From assembly GCA_036852015.1 (NCBI GenBank), contig JAANDG010000014.1:310001-374000 (forward strand): DNA of 64,000 bases, given 5' to 3'. The notes under the pieces are model-generated. The model saw only the letters and a list, made by a program, of their open reading frames with translations. It searched no databases and had not been told where the DNA came from. This document shows positions 1 to 12,132 of the stretch, one piece after another; the first letter of the stretch is position 1; every line of letters begins with the position of its first letter. Made by a program: the position numbers and the translations under genes. Source of the DNA: Pelodera strongyloides. Taxonomy: Eukaryota; Nematoda; Chromadorea; Rhabditida; Rhabditidae.

Positions 1-453
1 TTTCACTCGCCTTGTGATGACCCCTTGGCGAATATCGTAGGAGAAAGTCAATTTTTTTTGCTATTTTTGTACAGTACGGTTCACCAGACAAGTATACATG
101 CTAAAGTATTTACATAATAAATAGCTATATGGGACACTACATTCATGGGATTCCCGAAAGTTGTCCACGGGCCTTTTTAGCTTGTGGACATGTTCGCATT
201 GCTGCACCTCATCTTCATGCACTATTTTATGTCTTATTTCTAGTCTTTTTTTTTCTAAATTCGTGAGAAACCGGCAATAAGGATCATATAATTACGTTCC
301 CTTTTTTACCCACTTGTGGCGAACCGAAATTTATAAAAAAACATGATTTGCTCGTGAGCATGACCCTGACTAGTGAGCCTGAGCCTAATAAAAAGGAAAA
401 TATGGTTTATGGAAAATGAAAAAAATCTGTATTCGCAAGGCCAATTTTTTTAG

Positions 454-3400
454 TTCCTACGTTCCTATTAAACGTATTATGCCTCTACACTATTATTACC
501 AAATCACCAAAGCAAATGTGGCCTTTTTCGCTGCATTTAGCTGTATATCAGGTAATCATTTGCTTCCGTTGTCGAAAAAAAGGTTGTTTGGATAGTTGCT
601 GGTCAGGCCCATTTTAATAAAACCTTATTTTTTTTTATTTCTCCACATTATTACCCCTCACGAACATGTCGAAAAGTCGAAAACTAATATCCAAAAATGA
701 AAAATAAGGGTAATTTGAATTGGCCGTTCAGTTTCACTTTTCAGGCAATTTCCACGTCGTCTGATTTCATTGCCTTGACGTTAGTAACCCCCTGTGTGCT
801 ATTTCCGATACCTGGAGGTTTTCCGGATGGAATATTTTCACTAAACGTGATTCCATTCAGTGTTCAATTCGTAAGCCACTTCTTAGATGCATTTCTGTAT
901 CTATTTGAACAAAAAACTTTTACGTAGGTATAAACACACTGGCACACCATATATGGTCAGGCCCACCAGCGTTAACCATACATATTTATTATTTGCTCAT
1001 AATTTGTATAAATGGTGTTTGTTATAGTATATACAAATGGTGCAACCGGCTTCACCACAGTGAAACAATGTGAAAATTGTTTTGTTGTATTAACAACAGT
1101 TATTGTGTTCCTGTTCTCTTGACAAAAACCCTAATATTCAGATCGTCGCAGCGACTGTCGAACTCCACATGATTGCTTCAATGATAGTGCTCTTTTTCGT
1201 ACGACAACAAGCTATTTTGCCTGAAACCAGCGCACTGAAGGCTTCAGCTTGGTAATAGTTTGGTTTTTTCATTAAAAAAAGAACTGGTTTTCTACACACT
1301 GGCCAAAGTGTGCTAAGCGCAAGGAGTGTTAGCGGATGGAAGGAGAACGGTCATGTCGAACGGTGTGAATTATATATTTTCCCCAAAACAGTGTGTTTCA
1401 GCCATATCTCTTATCTTCCCTTTAGTTTATCTTGTTGGTACTTTTGCGGAAAAGCGATCAATACCCACCTTTTTTACCTAATATCATCTCTAGGGAATAA
1501 TTCAAGAAACATTTTGTATGCTCTTTGTTCAAGTTTACCTGTGTAAAATCAAACTAAAGCATAAAAACAAGTTGATTTTCTCGTGAACCCATCCCTTTAA
1601 TGTTTTTGCTTTTTTTGCAGGCTAAGACGACTATTCTTTGTTGTTTACCATGCATTTCCATATCTGCATGTTTTACCTTTGTTTAGCTATTATGCAATAG
1701 CTACCGACGCACAGGCCGTGAGAAATTTTTATTTGAAGGTTGGTGGTGTTTTTTATATCGTCCTTGAATTGTTCTAACTGGGAATTCAATTTTCAATTTT
1801 GAAAGTGAAGTGAGTTAACACACCAAACATGAAAATTGTGTATCTTCGAATGTACTCGCTTCGTAGTAACACACACACAATCTATGACCTTTTGTTACAG
1901 AAATATCCAGAGCTAGCAAATCTCATTGCACATCCGATGTTCTTTGCTTTCGACTACAGTAGCACCATTATTCTAGTGTATAATTTCCTCGGAATAAAGG
2001 CTTTATCAACGTTCACGTGCTTAGGTAAGTTCAGGCAACCGAGCCCGTCATTCTAGTTTGAATTTAGGAGTAAGTTTGAATACTATTAAATAAAAAGGAG
2101 GAGCCAAAAAAAACAATTTCGCTGTATGTTTTTTAGTTAACCTTAAATAAAATTGTGTGTTTCGGACTCGTACGGGTAACGGCTCGACTGGTATTTACTA
2201 TTTGGTATTAAATTGGCGTATATAAAAATAACGCTGATTGGTTGAAATTTAAATCAAAACTCTTTGTTTCCCTAGTTTGCTTGATATCATCGCTTGTAAG
2301 CCTACACAGGCAAAGAAAAGAGATGAGCCTGAAAACGCTACGAATGCAGCGAACATGGATCACTGCTCTACTAATTCAGGTAACATGGATAGTAATTTGA
2401 AGTGACCCTATCCCTTTAAAGGGAAAGGCCCATGAGAAAAAAGTTGTCCTTAATTTACTTACACAGGATGTCCGGAATTTTAGAAATACTTCTGTGAAAA
2501 CAGCATTTCTTTACACCTAGAACTCATAGAGTTATTCCCCGGCGAAGTGTTCGGCCAGGTACCGTAGTCAGAACGTTTTTACGGTGTATATCCGTTCATT
2601 TTTATCCTATCTCTTCATAGTAATGTTAAAACCAATGAAAATAATTCCTATGATATTAACAGGGCGTTTCCTACACTGTAATGCCCAAAAGCGCAAAAAT
2701 TGATTCTGACTACGGTACCTGGCCGAACAGTTTGCCGGAGAATAACTTTGCGAGTTCTAGGTGTAAAGAAATGCGGTTTTCACAGAAGTATTTCTAAAAT
2801 TCCGGACATCCTGTGTAATTAATTAAGGACAACTTTTTTCTCATGGACCTCTCCCTTTAAAGGGAAGGGCTCACTTCGCGTTCGTTAGTTTGTTCTCATA
2901 TCTAACAGGTGTGAAAAAATTCACTGTCAAAGATGATACCAATATCAAATCTCGTTTAGATCTCGATTTTTGTCTCGATTCCCCGAACCTACAGTATGTA
3001 CTAGAGTAGGTAGACAGATATTAATAAATACGAGGAACTTGAATGATGCATAAAGGAACGGCTAATTGTCTCAAGCGCTAGCCACTAGTCTCTCGTTTCC
3101 ATTACTCTCTTTAACTTCGATCGGCTTGCGCTTGAGAAAAATATCCATTCCGTTAAGCAAATTAATCAAGTTCCTCATATTTATTATTATCTGTCTACCT
3201 ACTCTTGCACGAAATTTAAAGTATGAAAATATATACACCATTGAACGACGAAAAATATTGTCGTGCATAGCTCTGCTTGGTATTATGGATGCGGATTTCA
3301 ATTAAAGGAAATTCTAAAATCCCGGTTCCCCCGTAAAATTTAGAACTACCTGCCGTGAGCCCGTCGTCTTTTATATTCAAAACACTAAAATTTGGATATT

Positions 3401-4549
3401 TTAGTTTTCAATTCCGTTCTTGACTATCTTACTTCCGGCATTGTTTGCTATCTATATAGCTCTGACCGAGGACCCGGATCTGGCACGTTAGTAAAAAAAT
3501 GCAGGGCGATCTAAAAGTTTTAAACTCTGGAATTTTAACGGCAAAACATAATATTGACGCAATAAACTTGCGATTGGTTTTCTTCAACGGATTCTTATGT
3601 TTTGCAACATAAAACAAATTCAGTTTTGAAATATCACCTCTTTTCCTTCTCACAGTCCTCCGGATACTTCTTTTCTTAGATGCGCGCTGCGTGGAACGCA
3701 GGTTAGTTGGCGACACTTCATCCCAGAACTGCGGAGGACATGATAGAGTGAGGCCAAATTTATGTGAGACTTGGTGCAGGCCTTCTCCTCCAAGTATGAC
3801 CAGATGGGAAAATACGGCGGCTATTCCGCCTAGCTGCAAAACCAAAAAAAACTCATGATTTGATGCTTAGTCTTGATTGAAGGTCAAATGTAATCCATTA
3901 CAATTATTACGGCTCCGCGGAAGGAAAGTAAACATCAAAACGTTTTGTAGTTACTTTTGGATGTGCTCTACGACACTGTTAACGTTAACCACCAGTAAAG
4001 TCTTTTTCGTCGACGTCACGGATGCCCACCTCATAATAGTAACTGGACGTACTTCGTGTCGCTTGGCCTCCTGGACCGACTTGCAAAGCACATGCTGATT
4101 TTAGTGGCTGTAGATCTGAGGGTTCGTGAATAACAGTCCACTGAAAAAGGGATACCCGAGTAGCGTTCCAAACGACGAAGTTGACCATGTTCGCTTTCCG
4201 ACAGCATTATTCAGCAGGCAATAAAGGCATCAGTATGGTTCCGCGCAGCACGTTTCATAACAGTATAACGAACCTTCATGCAAAAAAAATCACATTCACA
4301 AATTATTCCATTTCAAAAACAAATCTTCCAGGGTTTAAAACTTTTGGACTATCCTGCACTTACGTTACTTTTGCAAATGAAATTTTTTTTGAGACAGGAT
4401 CTAATTTTTTTTTGGCAATTTCCTTTTCAATTGCAGGCTTCTCCCCCTTTGGCGTCTCTATAGTGGGCTTCCATGGGACCCTGAGTTCAGTACTCACTTT
4501 TGTCTTATATAAACCATATAGAGAATTCCTCTTCTCGATAATAGGTTAG
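454..4549 (+). CDS. Srh/Str-superfamily chemoreceptor (7TM), 5' partial
   Basis: This encodes a nematode-type seven-helix chemoreceptor, expected in the membrane of sensory neurons. Exons 454-551, 745-870, 1142-1251, 1621-1738, 1901-2024, 2276-2379, 3405-3486 and 4437-4549 join in phase to about 290 residues. Family hallmarks visible in order are YTIITKSPKQM (Srh-type TP..M after TM1), a TP...P block with GG.P.G (TM2 and loop), LFFVRQQ after TM3, KYPEL in the loop before TM5, MSLKTLRMQ before TM6, IP.....LP in TM6, and FHGTLSS.....KPYREF at the C-terminal TM7 end. All are typical of Srh receptors. The first exon (N-terminus and TM1) was not found in bases 1-453 and probably lies upstream of the window. 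The intron at 2380-3404 holds a palindromic element. The stop TAG at 4547-4549 follows SIIG; a GT at 4545 could splice on to a further short tail instead. The family call is from remembered consensus, not a search. Confidence 0.82.
2415..2861. repeat. Palindromic MITE, family D (ends AAAGGGA..GGCYCAYGAG)
   Basis: The two halves are inverted copies (for example ATGTCCGGAATTT near 2468 against AAATTCCGGACAT near 2800, and GGCCAGGTACCGTAGTCAGA against its complement). Both ends carry TTTAAAGGGA. It sits in an intron of the Srh-like gene. Relatives lie at 19232-19680 and, as a partial copy, 46463-46682. Confidence 0.85.
3010..3200. repeat. Short inverted repeat
   Basis: The stretch from 3007 (AGTAGGTAGACAGATA, then GAGGAACTTGA) is mirrored at 3165-3205 (TCAAGTTCCTC, then TATCTGTCTACCTACT). 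It could form a stem with a roughly 120 base loop. It is intronic in the Srh-like gene, and I recognise no family. Confidence 0.6.
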
Positions 4550-4601
4550 TTCCCTGATTGTGTTATCATATATGGTACCTTCAGTTTTATTTTTCCAGCT
4601 G

Positions 4602-5249
4602 TTAAAGGGTCAGGCCCATTTCAAATGACCTCTATTTTTGATGATTCCATCTGATTCTCCATGTCAAATATTGTAGGATGCAATATTTTTCTAATTTTCA
4701 AGCGCAAAATTCACACACTATTCAGCAATTTACCGTGGGCAGTCATACCCAACTATCTATCGCAGTTGGCACGCCCATTCGCGCTGATTGGCCAAAATCG
4801 CAATTGCCACGCCCAATAGAGCATATTGCCCAATTAGCGCGAAGGGGCGTGACAACTGCGATAGAAAGTTGGGTATGACTGGCAATAGTAAATTGATGAA
4901 TACTGCGGGATTTTTACGCTTGAAAATTAAGAAAATCGAGTTCGATTCCGGCCCGTGACACCTTTGAAACCACCACCAGGCGAGGGAATCATGGGCGATC
5001 CCTCCTGGCCCTAGCCCGAAGACGTCGAGCAATTTGTCATCTGGAACTCGTCGCCTGTGCTCAGGACCTCTGCGGAACATGTCATAAGCAAACCTTGAAA
5101 TTGTACTTTGAACTCCCTTGAATAAAGGTGCACGCTCTTGAAGCGTAAAAAAAACAAAAAACAAATATCGTACCCTACTATATTTGATATGGAGAATCAG
5201 ATGGAATCATAAAAAATAGGGGTCACTTGAAATGGGCCTGACCCTTTAA
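4602..5249. repeat. Inverted-repeat element, family C-like, with nested repeats
   Basis: The terminal inverted repeats read TTAAAGGGTCAGGCCCATTT at the left and the complement AAATGGGCCTGACCCTTTAA at the right, with further matching GATTCCATCTGATTCTCCAT inside. A second inverted pair lies within it (AGTCATACCCAACT near 4740 and AGTTGGGTATGACT near 4867). To the right is a B-box-like GAGTTCGATTCC at about 4940, followed by GCACGCTCTTGAAGCGTAAAA near 5120. That string recurs near 48290 after another tRNA-like head, so a SINE-like sequence may be nested in the element. Confidence 0.75.
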
Positions 5250-5751
5250 TAAAGTGTCGACGTGGTCGGTATTTCGCTTTAAAGAAATGGAAACATAAGG
5301 GGGTTGTGTCCTCTTCTCGCAGGAGATGCAGCATGCGAACGTAGTAAGTAGTAGCTGTAAATGCACGGCACGCTCATGAAGGTATTTTGACATATTACGG
5401 CTACCGCTGCCTGAGGCAACTAATATTGAACATTTAACATTTATTAGCATATATCACAGATGGAAAATGCCAATAAAACCGGTAGAAGTTGTGAACTGAT
5501 AAGAGAGATACTACGCATATGAACGCATGAAAGGTATCTTCCAAAGTTTACGTAATAATACTCTTTTGCGCCAAACGTTGGAGAGGTGCGAAAATTGGCT
5601 GCACTTTAACCAATCACCTGAAATGTTGAAAAAGAAATGGCGCAGCTCATTGGCTTGCTGAAGTCTGCGCCGATTCTCCTTTTATTCCCGAGTGCGGACT
5701 TGAGATATTCTAATCTTCTTTTTGGGTCACAGTCACATATTTCACAGCACC

Positions 5752-5930
5752 ATTTAAAGCGAAATACCGGCCGGTTTTTGAAACGCATCGAGTACATCAG
5801 CCTTCTTACGCAATCTATGTAAATGAAGTGAACATAAATTAGAAAAAATCTAGCTAAATTCGAGCAAATTAGCATAAATACGTAAGAATACACTTGTGCG
5901 CGTTGTTTCAAAAACCGAATCTCATTTTAA
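5752..5930. repeat. MITE, family A (AAAGCGAAATACCGGCCGG ends)
   Basis: The left end reads TTTAAAGCGAAATACCGGCC, then GGTTTTTGAAACGCATCG. The right end has GTTTCAAAAACCG and CATTTTAA. The interior has the family's AT-rich body (TTAGCATAAATACGTAAGAAT). It directly abuts the next element at 5927, sharing TTTTAA. Confidence 0.85.
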
Positions 5931-6098
5931 AGCGAAATGCTAGCCCCTTTGGAAAATTTGCATATGATAAGCAAATCTTATGTATCCTATGCTAATTTTG
6001 TACGATTGCCGTGGACGATCGCACAAAATTAGCATAGGTTACATAGGATTTGCTTATCATATGCAAATTTTCCAAAGGGGCTAGCATTTCGCTTTAAA
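5927..6098. repeat. Near-perfect palindromic element, family B
   Basis: The roughly 170 bp element is almost one complete hairpin. TTAAAGCGAAATGCTAGCCC runs into TTTGGAAAATTTGCATATGA on the left and is mirrored on the right, with a short centre CGATTGCCGTGGACGATCG. A close copy lies at 47553-47724. Confidence 0.9.
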
Positions 6099-6604
6099 TA
6101 AAACAAGAACAAAATATCAGTGACCTCATTCCTAAAACTTGAAAAAAAAGTTTAGTATCGACCTATATTGAAAAACAATTGTTTCAGGCATCGGTTCCCG
6201 AACAGTGGTGGAGAATGCAACCCATGTAGACAATGGGAGAAAGCGTCAAAGTACCATAAATATAGTTAATAGTTGATAATTGATAATTATTGTTACTTTT
6301 TTGCAATAACTTTCTAACATGAACTTTTACTCCTTGTAACAGAATTTATTCGTGAAGCTCCGAAGCAATTTTTTACACGTTGAATATATATTTATTTGTT
6401 AGTTCCAGAATGCACACACACACAAATCCACACGCTATTATGATTTTTTCGGTAGAGAAAAGGTGAAAAATTATATCTGAAAGTTAGATAACGAGCACAA
6501 CAATAAACACACATTACTGCGTCACTTTACTACCATCAGACAAAAAATAGCTGAGTAAAACGGCTCAGAGAGAAAAGAATAATTAAAAAGAAAGAATACA
6601 AACA

Positions 6605-6812
6605 GTACAAAACTGGCACAGACATCTTCTTCTGATATAAAGGAGAAGCATTTACTTTTTTGTTTTTGTGAACATAACGAAACCTGTACATAAAGTTCAA
6701 ATATCTCACAATCGAAATCGAACACACAAAAAACATTCGCCTCGGGTGAGGCCCGAACCTGCCACCTCTGACTTCATAGACCAGCGCTCTAACTACTGCG
6801 CTATGTTGGCTT
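6605..6812 (-). repeat. tRNA-derived SINE-like element
   Basis: On the minus strand 6812-6740 carries tRNA-like internal promoter motifs: a perfect D-arm (GCGC, AGTAGTTAGA, GCGC) and a B-box-like GGTTCGGGCC. The acceptor and T stems do not pair properly, so it is not a working tRNA gene. The body continues to lower coordinates and ends near 6640 in a segment (plus strand TATAAAGGAGAAG, then TTACTTTTTTGTTTTTGTGAAC) that recurs at about 46020, 57530 and, inverted, 62680. Confidence 0.55.
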
Positions 6813-8901
6813 ATAACAAGTTAACCTTTCCGATCTACACGTGACAAATTGTTAAATTTGCATGGCACAATACAATTAGTAGTTTCAAGGATCCATAATT
6901 ATACGTTTTCCCAATATGGTACCAATCGGCCGAAGGCCTTTTGGGTTTTTCACAGTAGCCAACGGTTCGTTTTGGGTTTTTCGTAGTAGCCATCGGTCCG
7001 TCATCTCGAGTGGTCGCCGAATGACCAGTTGCAGACATCTGTACTCGAAAGGCTTTGTGGTGAACAGCACAAACCCCAAACCATGTTTATGTTAACCTGC
7101 TTACAGTCGGAGAATGCGTCAACGAACTGTAAATGACAACTGATTGACAACCACTGATTAAGTCACTGTAGTAAGTTGCCATAATAAACTCTTCTTCTAA
7201 TGAACTCTGATGGTTGCAAGCAAAATATTTTCTCGTAGCAGTCCGAATACAACTGTCTTTGTTTTCGTTTATAAGCTTCGCGTAATTATTTTTCACGTTG
7301 CGGATCAATTTCTAAATGGAAAGCGTAGTGATATAATACTTCTCGTTCTCGAACAGAATGTTTGGAAACGATAGAAAGGTGTCAAGCAAATCAAATATTT
7401 TCTTACAATTAGCTTGGAATTAGTAAATTTAATTCCATTCCACTGGCATCCTTTGTATTTGTACTACACATGTTTGGAAATTCAGACAGAAAACCAAAGT
7501 TCCTACTTATTGTTAGTCCAGTGCGACTATTGCATATTTTTGAGAAAATATAAAATCGAGTAAAATGAATAACGAAATCATAATGCATATTTTCTCCACA
7601 TGAGTGATTATATTCTTTTAGAGAAAACATCTAATTTACGGTTTGTATTCACAAATTTCAATTGAAGAATATAGAAACTTCTTGACGTGTGTAATCTGGA
7701 ATAATGATGCCATGACTGAAATTTTTATCTTCATCTGTATTTAAACAAATAAAGTAAAAAACACAGCAAATCAACCCAAATTAACAAAGCGAAAAGACGT
7801 CACATAGTGCCTGCCAAGAGTACCGGCTAAATACGTAAGTCTTATCAAGTGATCAAATAGGTGTAAATTCTTCGGGTAACACCATTTTTACTTTTTTTTG
7901 TATAATTCTTCAGTTCTTTTCATTTTTTTTCAGGCAATTAGTGCATGTCTCTAGCATTAATTACACTGCAAAACCCGTCTACACTTCTATTTTAAAAACG
8001 GGTAGTGACGTCCTTTCTCTCTTGTAGCCTTGTATTATGTGACTTCCAACAGTAATTGCCAATGTCCTTTTGTAGTTGGTCGCCCTTTTATGAAATTACC
8101 ATTCAAATTTCATTGTTCTCCTATTGACTGTAAACAGGCAAACTATATTTAAGATCTTTGACGCGTGGTGTGTGAAGTGTATGTTGAACAGCAACTTTCC
8201 CACCTGAGGCACTGTTTCCTCGGTGAGAAGGCGCTGCACATACTTCTCACCAAAACTTTTCAAGCAATTTATGAGGTCGAACTCGTCTACCTCCAATTAG
8301 TTATTCTATAAAGTGCCCCGATATGCCCTGATATTTTTATTTTTGCAAACCGCAGCAACTTGAATCATTTTCCGTTATTTTACAGTCAAACTTGAAACAC
8401 TTTAAAATCTCCACGATTTGAAAGACAGTAACAACGCACTGACCTAAACGTGAAATGCCTTGCGAGAAAATTGTTCATTTTCCTCGCACGTTATAGTCAG
8501 TCCAGAATTTAGCTGTGCAGTTGCGTATGTAAAAAAATCTAATTATCCTCCGTAATTCCCGTGACCGCGATCATAGAGGTTCATTTTGAATTTATCAAAT
8601 AAAGATTGTGTTACGCGGTTACTTTGGTAACCCGGCCGGCGGCTTTTTTCCTTCCGTTTTTTACACTACTCCCAGCCAATTTGAGTTGTCACTGCAATAG
8701 CCTTTTAGAAGCCCATACTTTAGACCATATTATAAGACTTCATTTGATAATACATAGAGGGAACACAATAACCTTTTATTCCAAGAGAAAAACACCTCAT
8801 ATATGAGGTGTTCCTCTGACGTTTCACTATGTTCCCTTCTTTGTATTGTAATTAGAAGCATTAGCTAACTTTGCAGTATTTTAAAGCACTATTGTACCTA
8901 C

Positions 8902-9741
8902 TGTGGGAAATTTGCATATGATACGCATATCATATGTATCATATGTATATAAATTTGGTGCCGGAAGCTTCAGACGGACACCAAAAATTTGCACAGGTAA
9001 CTACGTTCTGGGGCGCATAGTGCGGCGCATACTTTCCCGCACGTTTTGGGCGTGCGTGCATACTTTCCCGCATGGTGTGGCGTGCGCGCAGACTTTCCCG
9101 CAGAGCTGCAGACTTTCCCGCATACTTTCCCGCATACTCTGCCATCATGCGGAAACTCGCTGAAATTACACATTGCGACACTTTTGTTCGCCCAACCATG
9201 CGGCAGACTTTCCCGCAGACATAACCGCGAGGCGCAGACTTTCCCGCACACATACCCGCAGACTTTCCCGCAGACATACCCGCATGGTTTCCTGCAGACA
9301 AACCCGCCACGCAAAAAAGTTGCCTCCCTAAAACGCTTAGGACATAGTCCAAATGACTGCCAGCCGAGAGACGTCTCCGCCTTTCCGTCCTTTTGCCACA
9401 TGTGCGGTTATGGCTGAGTGGTTGAAGGCGCTGACTACAGATGAGTGGTCAGGGTTCAATTCCACCCATGTGCTTATGTCTTATGAGGCTTTATTCATAT
9501 AATATATGTTATGTGAAGTGTTCTACATGGCACATAATATGTAATATACTAAATTACACAATAAACAAGTATTAAATTATTTTTCGAATTTTTTCCCCTT
9601 GCAGACATATCCGCACGGTGCACCGCAGACTTTCCCGCATGTGCGGTCCTGCAAACCCGCACCATGCGGGAAAGTCTGCGGTGCACCGTGCGCGTCAGGT
9701 TCAGAGTACATAGGATATGCGCAACATATGCAAATTCCCCA
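8902..9741. repeat. Inverted-repeat element carrying a CTTTCCCGCA motif array
   Basis: The left end (GGAAATTTGCATATGATACGC) and right end (GCGCAACATATGCAAATTCCCC) are inverted copies. Between them ACTTTCCCGCA or GACTTTCCCGCA recurs about ten times in one orientation (9028-9290 and 9624), with an inverted copy GCGGGAAAGTCTGC near 9668. The spacing is irregular and there are no constant repeats with unique spacers, so it is not a CRISPR. Long open frames across it on both strands follow from the lack of stops in this GC-richer repeat. Confidence 0.7.
9404..9473 (+). repeat. tRNA-like sequence (Leu/Ser-type A box) inside the element
   Basis: A-box TGGCTGAGTGGTTGAAGGCG and B-box GGTTCAATTCC are clear, and CTGAC/GTCAG can pair as an anticodon-type stem. 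However, the loop is 12 bases, the T stem does not pair and the acceptor ends do not match. It looks like a tRNA pseudogene or SINE head inside the 8902-9741 element. Confidence 0.5.
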
Positions 9742-10370
9742 AAAGCAGTTACAATACTGCTTGATGTAGCTTGATGTGATGCCTTCTTCCAAAGAGTTTA
9801 GTAAATATTTAAACCCTTTCCAACAATTTCCAAACGTCCAGTTTTTCTATTTATAAAATGCCCCGCATGTCACATCGTTTTGTAACTATTCTGCATATTA
9901 TTTATCGCCACCCATTTCTTTTATGTGCCTTGTTGCTGGTAAGATTTCTAGTATCTTGATTTGTTTTCAACCCTGAAATTGTTCGCAATTACTTTAAAGT
10001 ATCTCACTTCACGAGCGTATATAAGCCCACGATATTGCTTGCAAAACACAAGTCACAAAATTGCAGCACGTTTATTAGTGTGTGAGAGGGCAATCCAACA
10101 AACGTAGGATACTCCTTGCAATTTTAAACCTGAAAATGCGTTATTGTCTTTGTCTCTATTCTTTACTAAATACAAGTAAACTCGAAGAAAAACGACGATT
10201 TTGTAGTGACTGCGATACTTTAAGGAGCGCCCCATGGGAAATAACTTATACACGTTTTACCTAGTTCCCAAGTTCGCACTAAAACTATAGGAACTTTTGC
10301 TGAAGCATTGTGGAATAGTTCTGCAAAATAATGTTGACTGTCCTTCAACTTCAAAGACACCCGCGGGGTC

Positions 10371-10505
10371 CTGTGGCCGTATGCACGAACGCTGGGGGCA
10401 TGCTCCCAGCCTCCCAGTGAGAGTGAGAGAAAGATAAGGGTCAAGCCAATCATCGAAATTCCCCCAATCGGGAGGGCTCCCACAGTTCATACATACGGCC
10501 ACTCA
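10371..10505. repeat. Short inverted-repeat element, family F (GTGGCCGTATGCA)
   Basis: CTGTGGCCGTATGCACGAAC at the left is mirrored by GTTCATACATACGGCCACTC at the right. Inside, GGGAGC/GCTCCC motifs also mirror. A relative lies at 17460-17589. Confidence 0.75.
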
Positions 10506-10689
10506 GAACCTTATCTTTCAATTGCCATTGATATGTAGGAATTCGATGATTGTTGCAAGTGCTTTGTTTGTAGCAACATAGCATATTGGCAAACTGTACT
10601 CCATTTGCAGTACGCAAGTTCTTGCACCGCATTCCGCCACAGAATGGCACATAAGTTGCATGTTTTACATGGAACGATACCTACCTTTT

Positions 10690-10850
10690 CAAAGCGATAT
10701 AAAGGCCAGTTTTTGAAACTTATGCTTGAAAACTGCATTCACATGTGTTGTTTGCAAATGACCATAATTAGGCTAAACATCGCACAGCCGCGTAGGTAGG
10801 AATACAGCGTACAACTCATGTTTCAAAAACCGGCTGATATTCCGCTTTAA
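10690..10850. repeat. MITE, family A, diverged
   Basis: The left end is AAAGCGATATAAAGGCCAG then TTTTTGAAAC. The right end is GTTTCAAAAACCGGC and TCCGCTTTAA. Confidence 0.75.
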
Positions 10851-11211
10851 CGATTGAAAGTTGAAAGTCCACACTTGCGTACGTGCACATAAATTCCACT
10901 TTTACAAATGCGACAGTTATGCCAGACCGCTTATTGAAAGTCACATTTGCGTACGTGCACTGTTGTGATCATGAATTCCACTTTTACATATTTCATACAA
11001 AAAATATGATAATTCTCATAAGTCTATATTTATTGATTCAGTTGGACTGGCTGACCATGAGTATCCGAAGCCCTTCATGAGCTCCACTTAGGATTTAGTG
11101 TTTTTAATCCATCACAAGTCTAAAGTGTATTAATCCTGGGCTTCTTTATTTTCCGTTTAAAAAATTTCCTTTTGATCGGCAATTTTTGGCCAATGCTTCA
11201 TCGACAATTGT

Positions 11212-11621
11212 TGTGACGTTTCACAACTGATTCCAAATGACCAAATCACCGTATCAGGATAGACAGAGATTCAAATCTCCCGCCAACTTAACCTGATAAG
11301 TGATCACCTGCACATCAATGCGCTCGCCTATTAATTCCTACTGATTATAGTTATCTGACTACCGTTGTTGTTTATCATCGCTCTCGCGACTACACGTGAG
11401 AACACCGGAGCTTCGTGCTCAGTCTTCGCTGGACAGTCTTCCAGCATCGTCTACTTGGGGAGCAGCCCCGTTCATTGTCTACTTGGGGAGCAGCCCCGTT
11501 CATCGTCTACTTGTGGGGAGCAGCCCCGATCACCGTCTACAGCATTAATTGGGCCTAAGGCCATTGAACGTTTACCTCAAATTGCCTTACAATAAATACT
11601 TTATACACATCTTGTGTAACA
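11212..11621 (+). repeat. Candidate solo LTR (weak)
   Basis: The segment starts TGTGACG and ends TGTAACA (TG..CA), with AATAAA 30 bases before the end and TGGTGAAGGGAC just beyond, which could be a tRNA primer-binding site. It contains three tandem copies of a roughly 33 bp unit (TCTACTTGGGGAGCAGCCCC, 11450-11540). No internal retroelement coding or second LTR is visible, so the call is tentative. The 76-codon frame across it is probably incidental. Confidence 0.3.
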
Positions 11622-11952
11622 CACATCCTGGTGAAGGGACTACGAGAGTAAACACTCTTTATAGACAATGTAGTTTTTGTTTATCTCAAGTTTTTTCCAA
11701 ACTTGGTTTTGGACATTTGAGCTAATAGCAGCTGGTAATACATATTTTTTTTTCTCGGCTTTATGAAAAGCTATAACAAACACACGAACAAAAGGTCGTA
11801 CCATAATTTATTAATTTTCCGTGTTTTTTTTCCTTATTATTAGCTTCCTTTCCTTGTTTTGAATTTACACCACCCAGACACAATGTTTTCCCCATCAACA
11901 ACTTCCCCCGTGTGGAATTTTTGTTTATCATTCTTGAAGAGGAATGAGCCCT

Positions 11953-12132
11953 GAGGCCGTATTCACCACTCAAGGGTAAACATTTCTCTAGAGACAAAAC
12001 TTTTGGAACGCATTTTTCGGGAAGGAGAGTGAGTGTTGAATGCAAATTTTGTGACATAATCTCGCTTTCTAGGTAAATTTTCTCCGAGAGACAGTTTTCT
12101 CCAGGGGTAAACGGAGTGGTGAATACGGCCTC
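11953..12132. repeat. MITE, family G (GAGGCCGTATTCACCACTC)
   Basis: GAGGCCGTATTCACCACTC at the left is mirrored by GAGTGGTGAATACGGCCTC at the right, with TTTCTCTAGAGAC and TCTCCGAGAGAC also mirrored inside. A relative lies at 14188-14319. Confidence 0.85.

Noticed and set aside
4181..4436. Upstream part of the frame that ends in the last Srh-like exon
   Set aside because: The receptor frame enters at acceptor 4436/4437 in phase with exon 3405-3486. The upstream residues do not resemble the family.
6740..6812. Possible functional tRNA gene on the minus strand
   Set aside because: Only the D-arm folds. The T stem and acceptor stem mismatch.
8096..8296. Minus-strand frame LINCLKSFGEKYVQRLLTEETVPQVGKLLF
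   Set aside because: It looks protein-like, but it starts at TTG, has no acceptor nearby and no partner exon.
9028..9290. Repeated CTTTCCCGCA motif considered as a CRISPR array
   Set aside because: Spacing is irregular, units are short, spacers are not uniform, and the host is a eukaryote. It is a minisatellite-like array inside an inverted-repeat element.
8939..9417. Overlapping long frames on both strands (up to 143 codons)
   Set aside because: They arise from the GC-richer repeat array (Ala/Gly/Lys/Ser or Thr/Phe/Pro repeats) and have no splice or start support.
11365..11595. Small Ser-rich frame over a three-copy tandem repeat
   Set aside because: It is probably a by-product of the tandem GGGGAGCAGCCCC units in a candidate LTR.
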